NCBI RefSeq assembly: GCF_004514475.2
Contig: NZ_MYFO02000014.1
Coordinates: 53,699-117,698, forward strand
Source of the DNA: Paenibacillus athensensis
GTDB taxonomy: Bacteria; Bacillota; Bacilli; Paenibacillales; NBRC-103111
Direction: 5' to 3'
Length of the DNA stretch: 64,000 nucleotides
In this document: one piece after another, positions 36,101 through 44,406 of the stretch
Position numbering within the stretch: the stretch's first letter is position 1
How the letters are laid out: each line of letters starts with the position of its first letter
Translations under genes and position numbers: made by a program
Notes under the pieces: model-generated
The model's database searches: none
What the model saw: the letters and a program-made list of their open reading frames with translations, nothing else
Told to the model about the DNA's origin: nothing

Positions 36101-36509
36101 AGTAGCTATGATACGATCCGGCCTGATTTCGCCACCAATCAAAGTAACCGGAAATTGTCGTTTCGGCATGGACAGGGTTCGGCGTACCGCTCACGCTCGT
36201 AAATGTACACGCTGTTGTGGAGCATGTCGCAGTTCCAAGGGTTGAAGTTAATGTAGCCGATTGTACCCTTGACGTTTCAATACCCAAGCTGGCAAGGTCA
36301 ATCAACTCTGGCGTTAAGGCTGCGTTTCTTGAAAAATAGGTCGTACCGTCGCCGCCTCTAGCCGTATGATAGTCGAGCGGAAACTCCAGATTGCCGGTTT
36401 GGGTCACATCTGGCGATTTAGCATAGCTGTAATTTGACAAGTCTGCGACAAGCGTGCCAAAGAGCAAGGAGAATAGCATAACCCCTTGCCCAAACTGTAT
36501 TTTTTTCAT
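33189..36509 (-). CDS. Very large exported surface protein of the element
   Basis: This 1106-residue protein has a signal peptide (about residues 1-30, MKKIQFGQGVMLFSLLFGTL...) and long beta-rich regions with many Tyr, Ser, Thr and Asn. A Gly/Pro-rich linker (GGGGEPTPLPPSGGSGS) lies near 300, and cysteines cluster around 300-410, suggesting disulfides. There is no LPXTG, SLH or C-terminal anchor. It lies 14 nt after an SLH-domain gene and at the end of the pilus-like operon. A DUF5704-type similarity is possible but uncertain. A pilus tip, adhesin or mating-aggregation role is inference. Confidence 0.75.
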   Translation of the reverse strand: MKKIQFGQGVMLFSLLFGTLVADLSNYSYAKSPDVTQTGNLEFPLDYHTARGGDGTTYFSRNAALTPELIDLASLGIETSRVQSATLTSTLGTATCSTTACTFTSVSGTPNPVHAETTISGYFDWWRNQAGSYHSYWWSFDLDGTTHYSIAGGEQAYYDAGRNTSVSARSFPGDASYPISGWNVNGSELTYTNSDSISNLSSAYVAFENALLSLQPGSFVVNYPTTVASDASGSISFDADIGPFDGSDPSYTQLGSSPLGYRFPYSFNIIFKGQTYTYTGNWTLHVVYSDGGGGGEPTPLPPSGGSGSCTPAIGSPNQGTAMLGSVLDPLTSGVVKADNRGNEKFDVLQGIPTSESLYTNVFAFNYLYKQNWVQMSGKITYSCSVTVTYTRQWQESQPDICFSSDEGGTVCVPQPPRIRQDSQNKPYHFTIERSYSYWQINNLELYSINRAVVSNYALPGGSVTMIPAEYTPPTLQSHHDANVNNHVYPAASPTITYSPPVVQGGLDFPPSLPDDTGILKGMAERTPDPQVKNDLVKFNGSSTMSDALTTRDGSIPRNIPSPTTIGQNVLYKSGNIISKSLVNRANTPSAGTIYYDLLSGNVGGGSNLSFPIQGINTVTVHTPVVNYATVSDDQTHNQKTNPTAGRSAIILDRPFSVTIPTSGQHRSIPGYGNRDYGKYIKDKQIWFPFDVYTADKSTFIPKETWTSIPVSQERTTFFLPVWVDEGNYEVLFRTFAENSPSSGFTAQMNANLDLTNHVATQVVPVEVIGRLYDFKITDIADYNWEKVFRTQHGSSTPTGTKYWVGTNGIDGSPRGNSFPFVLPIRQGSNPLPGMMNIAVKTGYHFKFEVTTKGNMFGSQDGIRMTPTFTFVDKTGSNRQPVDLYYHTNDQKFVRIGSSDDLERRYVTLDARLRNVPQQELTDTAASLWSLSGNTGSTRESYIDKYLKNAKKPTYVGGYDVLILPPPLRTFIGSMSVPTGVSAARANASVQLWRGEYSLPAAPYVVPKGIDLAVYGKSHQLDDNAPVFLKNGYIIVNFNIETIRNQDLDHPNLQYIHAPLSNQWQMEGFQRSFTDPYGVSFQVQDGDVIFYNADQSSYDDFGAGGTH

Positions 36510-36523
36510 ATAGCTGTCCTCCG

Positions 36524-37840
36524 TTATGGATTGGAGACCGTGTAGTCCGTTATTGCTTCCTCCAAAACAATCGATTTCTTCGGACCGTAGGAGTTCATAT
36601 AGCTTAAATTGGGAGTGTAGCGCAAAGCCGTATACGTATCGTCAAAGGAGTAATAATCCCCTTTTGGAATCGCTTGAGCCGATATCCAGTAAAATGTACC
36701 GCCATCGCTTGGAAAATCTTTTGCATAATACGGATTCAGGCCCTTATCTATATGCCATTGTGAAAGCATGGACAGCGTGGAAGCTTTGGAGTAATAAATG
36801 CGATCCGTCGATTCCTGCGATGCATAATATGACATCCAGTCAGATCGTTTATTATTAACCGCGTCCTGGGGTACAATCTGACTCATCGTTACGGAGCCGC
36901 CAAAGTTGACAATAAGACTGAGCGGATATTGCCCTTTTATGACTTGCTTCACCTTGGAGTAAGCGGCAAATGCATGTTTGGGAGCCGCATCCACCCGCCC
37001 TCCTTTCCGCCCATTTTCATAAGTCTCATAGGTGAACGAAATTCCTTCAATCTCACTCTGAAAAGGGTCCTTCGGATCGTCGAGGTCAACCACGATATAG
37101 CTTTCCAATTGTTCATGATAATTTCCGTCAGAGGAGTCCCACTGGGCCTTCTGTATATCAAAACGATCCTGGTATTTCGGATTAAAATAACGCGGAAGCA
37201 TCGTATACACGTTGGTTCCATGCCATGCTACTTCTGCCCGAGAAACCGCATGCTTCTCGATTGGCAATGCTTGGCCATTTTTAATGGAAAGGATGCGTTC
37301 GATGATCGATACCGATTGCGCACGCGTTGTCGTTTCTTCTTCTCCAAGAGTCCCCGTATCATCCAAGCCGTTAATCAAACCTGCCTTTGTCGCCAAGTAC
37401 ATCCATTTTCGCTCGTCCCTGTTCGGGTCGCCCGTTGCCGCTCGAACAGCTATTCGAGCCATTTCCTTCCTGGTTATCGGTGTATCCCAGTCTCCGCTCG
37501 TAAAGTCGCTCCACTCATGAAATCCAGCATCCACTGCTGCCTGGATATAAGGCTCGTACCATGCATCATCGGCTTGTACGCCTGAAACCGGAACCTGCAG
37601 TGCAGTATCAACCAGCTTTAAAAACTCAGCGCGTGTCACATCGGCGTCAGGCTTGAATGAACCGTCAGGGTATCCGTCCACATATCCCTTTTGAACCGCT
37701 TTTTCAATTGACAACTCCGCCCAATGCCCATGTACATCAGAAAAGAGAGCCTTGGCTTCAACAACACTTCCTTTGTTGTCGGCTCCGACGATGCTTGCTG
37801 CCATGAGTGCGCTCAAAACGATTAACGTTGCCCTTCTCAT
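36524..37840 (-). CDS. SLH-domain cell-surface protein
   Basis: This 438-residue protein has a signal peptide and up to three S-layer-homology domains (FSDVHGHWAELSIEKAVQKGYVDGYPDGSFKPDADVTRAEFLK; AWYEPYIQAAVDAGF...TRKEMARIAVRA; a third, weaker, to residue about 190), then a unique C-terminal half. SLH domains bind pyruvylated wall polymers. The start at 37840 has GGAGG seven bases upstream. It may anchor the large protein encoded next or part of the pilus machinery. Confidence 0.88.
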   Translation of the reverse strand: MRRATLIVLSALMAASIVGADNKGSVVEAKALFSDVHGHWAELSIEKAVQKGYVDGYPDGSFKPDADVTRAEFLKLVDTALQVPVSGVQADDAWYEPYIQAAVDAGFHEWSDFTSGDWDTPITRKEMARIAVRAATGDPNRDERKWMYLATKAGLINGLDDTGTLGEEETTTRAQSVSIIERILSIKNGQALPIEKHAVSRAEVAWHGTNVYTMLPRYFNPKYQDRFDIQKAQWDSSDGNYHEQLESYIVVDLDDPKDPFQSEIEGISFTYETYENGRKGGRVDAAPKHAFAAYSKVKQVIKGQYPLSLIVNFGGSVTMSQIVPQDAVNNKRSDWMSYYASQESTDRIYYSKASTLSMLSQWHIDKGLNPYYAKDFPSDGGTFYWISAQAIPKGDYYSFDDTYTALRYTPNLSYMNSYGPKKSIVLEEAITDYTVSNP

Positions 37841-37955
37841 TTCTCTCCCTCCGGCAAGTTGGTTGTACATATACCAACCAATATTTTACTGTTTTGTCTC
37901 CATCTTAAACCGTCTTTCCGAAGCCGTCCACTCTTTTTAAGCGGTTCATTTGCCC

Positions 37956-38942
37956 CTATTTTGAAGAAGAATTCGCACACGATAGCGGAATATATCCTTG
38001 CTGAGCGGCATTTTTTGCATAGGAAAAGGTCTCTCGTACCGGGTAAGGCATGCTGCACGAACGGAGATAATAATAGGGAATCCCGTTCTTGAGCGCTGCG
38101 GCGTATACCTGCTTTTGCAGCACTCTGCTTCCGCCGAGCGCATAATTGTTATATGTCCCTGTTCCCATCGGAATGCCCTGCACGAATGCTAGTACACCGA
38201 TATCATCAATCGTGCTGTTCCAATCCTCCTGGCTAATTGTCGGCAGCGTAAAAGTGTAGGAGATTCCTGCCCTTGCCGCATACCTATTGTGAAGATTGAT
38301 TCGGTACGCCAGTTCATTTTGTATCGCATTCACAATCGTGCTGCGACGAACCTGCTCGAACGTAGCTGCATCATGAAGCAGCGGAATGGCTGACGAGCCT
38401 CCGATTTCCGAGCGAAAACCATGCTTCCAGCTTCCGCTGCTTTGCTCGTAGGCGGTCACGTAATCGTCCAACGTAAAGGACAGGCTATTTCCCTGCGCAT
38501 CCACATAGGCGTAAGGTTTTTTCGGACCCCAGACGGGACGAAGCTCTTTTTCCCCCACGGCATTCGTAAACTCATCTTCCGCATACACCCAGTAACCATC
38601 ATATCCAATGACAACCACTGCCGGTATATAGCGGTTCAGATCACCTTGCGAGATCGTATCCTCCCATACGCCAAAGTTCATGTACAGTGTCCGATAAAAA
38701 GCTTGAATCGCTTCTTCCTTGTTGACAGACATACGCTTGGCTGAATCATATTGCGCCTCTTTTCCTTGATCCGCGTTCAAGATCAGTGCCTTAGCTGCAT
38801 CATCCACCGCAGCATCTATCGCCGCGTTATAGCGCAACTCAGTGAGCAGGGCTTGCCGCTGTTCAGCAATCCGAAGGCCGAGGATGATGTATAAAGGAAA
38901 TACAAGCAGAACACCAACAATCGCCAGCTTAATGATCCGCAT
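37956..38942 (-). CDS. Pilin-like/TadG-like membrane-anchored protein
   Basis: This 328-residue protein has one N-terminal membrane helix (IIKLAIVGVLLVFPLYIILGL) followed by a helical region and a large extracellular domain. This is the pattern of pseudopilins or TadE/F/G-like proteins. The start at 38942 overlaps the preceding gene by 14 bp; an earlier start at 38960 is also open. It is the last of four consecutive pilin-like genes. Function inferred from layout only. Confidence 0.65.
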   Translation of the reverse strand: MRIIKLAIVGVLLVFPLYIILGLRIAEQRQALLTELRYNAAIDAAVDDAAKALILNADQGKEAQYDSAKRMSVNKEEAIQAFYRTLYMNFGVWEDTISQGDLNRYIPAVVVIGYDGYWVYAEDEFTNAVGEKELRPVWGPKKPYAYVDAQGNSLSFTLDDYVTAYEQSSGSWKHGFRSEIGGSSAIPLLHDAATFEQVRRSTIVNAIQNELAYRINLHNRYAARAGISYTFTLPTISQEDWNSTIDDIGVLAFVQGIPMGTGTYNNYALGGSRVLQKQVYAAALKNGIPYYYLRSCSMPYPVRETFSYAKNAAQQGYIPLSCANSSSK

Positions 38943-39480
38943 TGCGCACCATCCCTCCATACGGGACGAATATTTTTACTGAGCTGCTGTTGGCGTTGTT
39001 TAAAAAATCCCGTAAAACAGTTCCGTTCGTCCGGTTCGTATTTTTCACAGTTACGTAAAAATAGTCGCCCGCATCGAGCAAATAACGGCGATTCAGAGCA
39101 TCTTTCGCCGCTGTTGTGTCAGGGAAAAGAACCTTCATGATCTGCGCATTATAAAATGAATCGTAATGGACAGCGTATTCATTGTGAAATGTTGCTGGAT
39201 TCAATGGGTCGTCATAGACCGGATCATACCGTTTATGATCATGCTCCATTTGGATATCGAATGTGTTCCCTGTCGCATGAAGCTCTGCAAAAAAGTCATT
39301 ATACATCTCAGGGCTGATATACCCTTTATCCCGCACAGCATCAACAAACGTAGTTACGGTTCTCAGTACAACCAGTTCCGAGACATCGTCCTGATGATCG
39401 AAGGCAGCGGAAATCGGAAATATATATAATAGAAGAACAGCGATCAGGATTGCGAATACTTTGGTTAGACTGTTAATCAC
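38929..39480 (-). CDS. Pilin-like membrane-anchored protein
   Basis: This 183-residue protein starts at a GTG (39480) behind GGGGGAG. It has an N-terminal helix (VFAILIAVLLLYIFPISAAF) and an extracellular alpha/beta part with YYDSFYNAQ-like aromatic residues. No family is recognised; context marks it as a minor pilin or pilus-assembly component. Confidence 0.6.
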   Translation of the reverse strand: MINSLTKVFAILIAVLLLYIFPISAAFDHQDDVSELVVLRTVTTFVDAVRDKGYISPEMYNDFFAELHATGNTFDIQMEHDHKRYDPVYDDPLNPATFHNEYAVHYDSFYNAQIMKVLFPDTTAAKDALNRRYLLDAGDYFYVTVKNTNRTNGTVLRDFLNNANSSSVKIFVPYGGMVRNADH

Positions 39481-39492
39481 AATCTCCCCCTT

Positions 39493-39882
39493 TCATGCCG
39501 AGGTAAAGATGATGGTTTGCAATTCCCCATGCGTTCCCCGAATATAAGTCGGGGCGTACTTCCCGCTCGTGCGGATACCTGAAAGATTCGTTTCCTCCAA
39601 CTTCAAATTAGCCGGATATACAACGCCATCAACGATTATATCGGCGCCAATCTCGGTGATACAACCTATCGATTGCAGCACCTCCGCACCAGACACAGTG
39701 CCGTCCCCCGCTATTGGGGATAATGTCGAGTGAATGCTGTAATCGGCAGCGCGGTTGGACATATACGCAAGATCAACCGTCTTTAAGCCGTTTTGAAGCA
39801 GTAGCAAACCAACTGTTACGGTAGCAAGAAAAACAGCAAATGCAAAGCTTCTCTCTATCATAGAGCGAACAGAACTTCCCAT
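39493..39882 (-). CDS. Pilin-like small membrane protein
   Basis: This 129-residue protein has a single N-terminal helix (SFAFAVFLATVTVGLLLLQNGL) and a short extracellular domain ending RGTHGELQTIIFTSA. Its final IIFTSA block resembles the RAIVFTQQ end of the 159-residue neighbour, suggesting paralogues. RBS GGAGG, 11-nt spacing. Confidence 0.6.
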   Translation of the reverse strand: MGSSVRSMIERSFAFAVFLATVTVGLLLLQNGLKTVDLAYMSNRAADYSIHSTLSPIAGDGTVSGAEVLQSIGCITEIGADIIVDGVVYPANLKLEETNLSGIRTSGKYAPTYIRGTHGELQTIIFTSA

Positions 39883-39910
39883 TGCCGACCAGCCCTCCTT
39901 TCATAACAAA

Positions 39911-39954
39911 GCCGGACATGCCTCTGTCACGAAGGTAAAGAAGGCATGTCCGGC
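39911..39954 (-). terminator. Strong hairpin inside the pilin-like operon
   Basis: A perfect 12-bp stem (GCCGGACATGCC / GGCATGTCCGGC, 20-base loop) lies between the 159-residue pilin-like gene and the next. The T-tract is short, so it may be an attenuator or mRNA-stabilising structure that makes the upstream pilin-like gene the most expressed. Confidence 0.6.
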
Positions 39955-39969
39955 TTAACCTGCACCCCC

Positions 39970-40449
39970 TTATTGCTGAGTGAATACAATTGCTCGGATG
40001 ACATTGCTGTTATCCTTAACGATGTGGGCTTTGAATTTTCCGCTGGGGTTTACATAATCGTTGCTGGCTTCATCCATCGCATTGGCCAGCACACCCGGAG
40101 CCGGCCCAACTACCGAACCATACGTGATACTGCCGATCGGTACGACCACATTGATCACTTTGCCATACCACGAACCGACCGGATTCTTCCCTGTAATGAT
40201 TTGGATGCCGAATTGATCTTGATCGGAAAATTTTCGCAGCGCATTGACAACCTGACTGCCGGAAACCGTAGTATTGTCATATACCGTGAAGGCTGTTTGC
40301 GAAAGCTCGGTTTGAATGTTGGAAAAATTGTTCTGCGCGGCCTTCGTGGCTTCTTGGGCGGAAACGAACATGACAACTGCAATCGTGATCAGGGCAATGG
40401 CAAGAAAGAGTCCGGCTGCCATCACCAGCGCTTTTTGTGCGTTACTCAT
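39970..40449 (-). CDS. Candidate major pilin-like protein
   Basis: This 159-residue protein has a short basic N-terminus, a long hydrophobic helix continuing into an amphipathic helix (KALVMAAGLFLAIALITIAV...SAQEATKAAQNNFSNIQTEL), and a compact beta domain. This is the layout of type IV pilins. It comes directly after the platform gene and directly before a strong hairpin, as expected for a highly expressed pilin. No canonical prepilin peptidase site is obvious. Confidence 0.65.
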   Translation of the reverse strand: MSNAQKALVMAAGLFLAIALITIAVVMFVSAQEATKAAQNNFSNIQTELSQTAFTVYDNTTVSGSQVVNALRKFSDQDQFGIQIITGKNPVGSWYGKVINVVVPIGSITYGSVVGPAPGVLANAMDEASNDYVNPSGKFKAHIVKDNSNVIRAIVFTQQ

Positions 40450-40470
40450 GTTTCATCAGACTCCTTTGAA

Positions 40471-42540
40471 TTACTGGATTTTTTGAAGCTGCTCATAGTA
40501 CAGGGCCATCTGATTCAAGCTTACATAGACGAGTGGAAAAACCAGATATAAAAAAATAAGGGCATACATCGGTGCGAAACCGATCATGCGTCCCCAGCCC
40601 GCTTTAGTATCAATGATTCGTTCATACTCTTGCTTGCGTTGCTCTTGAATAAACGCATATTCCGTCTCCAAATCGTCGAATGCCTGCCGGATCGGGATTT
40701 TTTCCACGGCGAGCTGCAGCTTTTCGATGGTACGCACGAAGGGTGGAAATGGCGAGTCCTCCTTCAATTGCTCTAGCGCTCGCTCCGCTCCCTGCTCGTA
40801 ATGGAGCAAACAATGCTGGAGAGGCGATTTAAAAATGACAGCAAAACGCTCCAGCCATTCAAGCAGTTCTTCAACCGACATTCGATCCATCTCTGACAGC
40901 ATGGCAATGACGGAATGAAACTGATCGACCTCATGCTTCATCTCCATCTGGCGCATACGCTTCTGGAACCACAAAACACCGAGTGGCGCATCATAACCTC
41001 CCCAGCCGATCAACAGGCTGAGCATAGCCTCCCACCATTTCATGTACTCCCCATTGATCGCATCAAGCTTTTGGACGATCCGATGCGCGGCGGCTGTCAG
41101 CCTCCCTTCATCCTGGGCAAGCTGCGGAACCTTTTGCAATTCGGCGATGACGGCTTCGTTAACCTGTTCACTCATGCCTTTCACAACAGCTATAATTCGG
41201 CGGTCAAGCGCCGTCTCTTCGACTGCCTTGGCCTGCTCGGCCGAGGATAGCTGGCCGAACAGCCTTTCATTTGGAGCAGACGTTTCGATGTGATGAATCG
41301 CAATGAAATGCATGGTCATGAACATGCCCAGTGAAACAAGCCAACAAAGCGCCCCAAGCAAAATCCGCTGCGCAAAAAACCACTCCAGTCGGAGCGGCGA
41401 ATTCGTTTCCTTGAGAAGCTTCCCGCTTCGTATAGCTTCACTCGTAGCTGGTGCAGGGACGATGCGATCAACAATCCAGCGAAGCCACGGAATTTCGTAG
41501 AGCTTCTGTCCCCACGGCTTCCTTTGGCTCACACCTTTGCTGCCATCCAGCTCCTGCATCTTTCGCAGCAGCACATACGATCCGAAAATAATCGCCAGAA
41601 GGAATATTTTAGTGAGAAACCCCAGCTTTCCCTCATAAAAATCATTCATAGCCGGAAAATGCCCTAGCGCCCAATGCTCAATCGGCTTTGTAAACAAAAT
41701 TGGAATCAGGGCGATGGCAGTAAGTCCTTGCAGCAAATAACTCAGCTTTTCTCGCCGCAAAATTTCCAGATTCAACTCCGTTGTTAACCGGCTTAACGCC
41801 TTCAAATATAGAGAACCGTTTTGCGTAAGCTTATCTCCATACTCTCTCACCAAATAGGAAATACCGGCAAAGCCCTTCAGGAAGCGATTGGGGGCCGTTT
41901 CGTAATACTGCTCCAGCCGTTCCTCCGAATTGCTCGCGGTTAGCACATCGTAAACCGCCTGTGCATGCAACCCTACCTCATAAGGAGAGGCTTCCGTTGC
42001 GTCATAGATCGCTTCCTCCACCATCCCATGCTGATGAAAATGATGCCGCACATCGGCCAAAAAGTTGCGAAGTTGCCAAAGCAGGCGGTTTTCAAGCCGA
42101 CTTACAAATACATCGACAATAATCCCGTGACCGACCCACATACTGATAACAATGGCAAGCAGCGAGAGCACATCATGACTGAGTAACAAAAGCAGCAAAG
42201 TTGCGAGTGACAGTGCGCCCCATGCGGATAAAGCAATGTTCATCGTTTCTTTACGCAGTGTCCACTCGTCATAAGTGTGAAGGTTGCTCAGGCGCTTGCG
42301 AATATTCGCCAAGTACGTTTGAAATAAGGGGATGCGGGCAAGCCATGCATACAGCCTCTGCAGCCGACTGTAGACGGATTGTAGAGTATCCCGTTTCCCT
42401 GGTGCAAGCAGCCTCTGATACTCCCGCATGGAACCCTGCCCCGTATTTTTCCTAGCGAGAGTTTTAAACCCAATCACTGCCGCTAAAAAAAGAATCAAGG
42501 AGCCGCCGATCAAGGCAAGCAGCAGCGACTTATTGTCCAT
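40471..42540 (-). CDS. TadB/TadC-like pilus platform membrane protein
   Basis: This 689-residue protein appears to contain two T2SSF-like units. Each has a cytoplasmic helical domain (about 90-250 and about 500-630) beside paired membrane helices (about 275-330 and 655-680), plus extra helices near 5-25, 115-150 and 385-410. Tad systems normally encode TadB and TadC as two proteins, so this may be a fusion. The start at 42540 overlaps the ATPase gene by 11 bp. It should form the inner-membrane platform turned by the ATPase. Confidence 0.75.
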   Translation of the reverse strand: MDNKSLLLALIGGSLILFLAAVIGFKTLARKNTGQGSMREYQRLLAPGKRDTLQSVYSRLQRLYAWLARIPLFQTYLANIRKRLSNLHTYDEWTLRKETMNIALSAWGALSLATLLLLLLSHDVLSLLAIVISMWVGHGIIVDVFVSRLENRLLWQLRNFLADVRHHFHQHGMVEEAIYDATEASPYEVGLHAQAVYDVLTASNSEERLEQYYETAPNRFLKGFAGISYLVREYGDKLTQNGSLYLKALSRLTTELNLEILRREKLSYLLQGLTAIALIPILFTKPIEHWALGHFPAMNDFYEGKLGFLTKIFLLAIIFGSYVLLRKMQELDGSKGVSQRKPWGQKLYEIPWLRWIVDRIVPAPATSEAIRSGKLLKETNSPLRLEWFFAQRILLGALCWLVSLGMFMTMHFIAIHHIETSAPNERLFGQLSSAEQAKAVEETALDRRIIAVVKGMSEQVNEAVIAELQKVPQLAQDEGRLTAAAHRIVQKLDAINGEYMKWWEAMLSLLIGWGGYDAPLGVLWFQKRMRQMEMKHEVDQFHSVIAMLSEMDRMSVEELLEWLERFAVIFKSPLQHCLLHYEQGAERALEQLKEDSPFPPFVRTIEKLQLAVEKIPIRQAFDDLETEYAFIQEQRKQEYERIIDTKAGWGRMIGFAPMYALIFLYLVFPLVYVSLNQMALYYEQLQKIQ

Positions 42541-44404
42541 GTTCGTCCCCCCAATACGCAGCGAGGAACGACGCAAACGATTCCCGGTCTGTATCGGACA
42601 TAAGCTCCATCATCTCGCTAACGTTTCTGCCCGAGATCGGATTCACGGCGACATAACAACCCTCTCGGAACTCCACAACATTCCTAGCCTCATACAGACT
42701 CCGATCTGTCGATCGTCTGAAATATTCAGCAGCCGTATCCATGAATCGTTCTATTTTCTGATCTGTCGTCCTTGCATGCTTGTAATCGTTCGGATAGACG
42801 ATTTCATGATCGAGCGGCACACACTCGGTAATCCGCTCAATATAGCGGCGGCCATTGTAATCCTTTTTCAGATGAATATCAAAGTTAATGACACTGATCA
42901 CCTGCTGCTCCGCTATCTTTTCACTTGCAAACATGCCGGTCTTGAGCAGAGAGTTGCGAAGGGAAAAGACCAGATCTCTGAACGTTTTGGCGTGATGGGT
43001 AAACAAAGTGAAAAGACTAGCCACCTGCGCCATTTGAATCATCCACGCCGCCACGGGGTCGGTCGCTACCTCGCCCAAAATGTTGACCGTGCCATCCGTC
43101 TTTTTCTGAATGTCCAGCCCGTCCTGACCAGAAATATGATCCGTCTCGCGGAGGCTCAGAATGTTGCGATCCTCATATATTTTCCGCAAATGCAGCTCAA
43201 ACGACATCTCCTGCACACGAATCGTAAAGGTCGCATAGATATGCTTGACCATCGCCATTAAAAGCGTCGTCTTGCCGCTCCCCTGTGCGCCCGTGATCGC
43301 AGTAATCCGGCAGCCTTTAACAAGAAACTGAATCAGACCGATCGGCAGCCTTGCATTGGAATCCTGAATCAATTGCTCCAGCGTCGCTTTCGGAACATCA
43401 AATTTGCGCACAAAAAAGGCCCATGATTCCGAAAAACGGGGGCGCAGCACCACAACACGCGAGCCATCTTTCATCTCATTGACCTTAAACCCGTTGCTCT
43501 CTGACAATTGACCAGGATAATTAAACTTGTAAATATTTTGGCAAACCCGCTTCAGCTCCTGCTCCGAACCAAACGATAAAAATGCCAAATGAATGGACTT
43601 GCCCTTATAAAAGATCCAAACGCTGTCATGGGACTTAGGTCTCCGACGCAAAAGTTGGTTCGCGTTAAACTCCCATTCTCCTTCCCACATGGAAGACGGC
43701 AAGCCCGACACCCCGCCGGACACGCCGTCAATGTTCATGTCGCGCAGCTCGTCCACGACGCTGAAGCCTTTATACTGCTGATAAATACGCTGTACGATGA
43801 TATACAGCTTATCCTCGAAGTGCAGCCGACGCGCTTCCTTTTTATAGATGTCGTCAATTTCATCGGCGGTGATCAGGTACGATTCGGTCTGCCCATCTTC
43901 AATCAGGCGCTTGGGACGATCCAGGTCGTATTTTTGAATCAATTCCGTTAGCGCATCGTAACGATATCGTTTCTTAAATTGATACAGCAAAATGTCGAAC
44001 TGGTCCTGCGGCGTCAGCTCATATGGCTCATCAAACGGAATGATTTGATTAATATTGGTTTCATTAAGCCCATACGCATGCAAAAGCAGATCGAACAAAA
44101 ATTGCTTCACATACGCTTTGTCCCTTACATCGCCGGACGTACAGCCGCGCAGTGCTCGCTTTAATTCCAACCGTTTGTTTTTCCTGCGTTGAAGCTCTTC
44201 TTCAGACAGGCCAAGGTCGTAAAGGTTGCTGCTGGTCATTTTATGGAGGGCATGCTTCACGTAATCTGTCATCGCTTCAAGGGTATAGATTTGCTCATCT
44301 GATGACCTGCCAGCAATTTTACGATCAGACATCCGAAAATAGAGAAGCGTTCCGACTAGCAGCACCAGAACGATGATGAGCAACCAATTGAACGTATAGA
44401 GCAT
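42530..44404 (-). CDS. TadA/CpaF/VirB11-type secretion ATPase (divergent)
   Basis: This 624-residue protein has a membrane helix at the N-terminus (WLLIIVLVLLVGTLLYF), uncommon for this family, then a long N-terminal region and an ATPase domain with Walker A GAQGSGKT (about 372-379), Asp-box RVQEMSFEL, Walker B-like VNILGEVATD and His-box FTHHAKT. The Walker B GEVATD replaces the usual GEVRG. It drives pilus assembly in Tad systems or acts as VirB11 in conjugation. It overlaps the platform gene, fitting a functional pair. Confidence 0.85.
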   Translation of the reverse strand: MLYTFNWLLIIVLVLLVGTLLYFRMSDRKIAGRSSDEQIYTLEAMTDYVKHALHKMTSSNLYDLGLSEEELQRRKNKRLELKRALRGCTSGDVRDKAYVKQFLFDLLLHAYGLNETNINQIIPFDEPYELTPQDQFDILLYQFKKRYRYDALTELIQKYDLDRPKRLIEDGQTESYLITADEIDDIYKKEARRLHFEDKLYIIVQRIYQQYKGFSVVDELRDMNIDGVSGGVSGLPSSMWEGEWEFNANQLLRRRPKSHDSVWIFYKGKSIHLAFLSFGSEQELKRVCQNIYKFNYPGQLSESNGFKVNEMKDGSRVVVLRPRFSESWAFFVRKFDVPKATLEQLIQDSNARLPIGLIQFLVKGCRITAITGAQGSGKTTLLMAMVKHIYATFTIRVQEMSFELHLRKIYEDRNILSLRETDHISGQDGLDIQKKTDGTVNILGEVATDPVAAWMIQMAQVASLFTLFTHHAKTFRDLVFSLRNSLLKTGMFASEKIAEQQVISVINFDIHLKKDYNGRRYIERITECVPLDHEIVYPNDYKHARTTDQKIERFMDTAAEYFRRSTDRSLYEARNVVEFREGCYVAVNPISGRNVSEMMELMSDTDRESFASFLAAYWGDEHGQ

Positions 44405-44406
44405 GC

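Noticed and set aside
37956..40449. Classical type IV prepilins with TadV/PilD processing sites
   Set aside because: No G-(x4)-E type cleavage motif is clear in the four pilin-like proteins and no prepilin peptidase gene is visible, so only 'pilin-like' is used.
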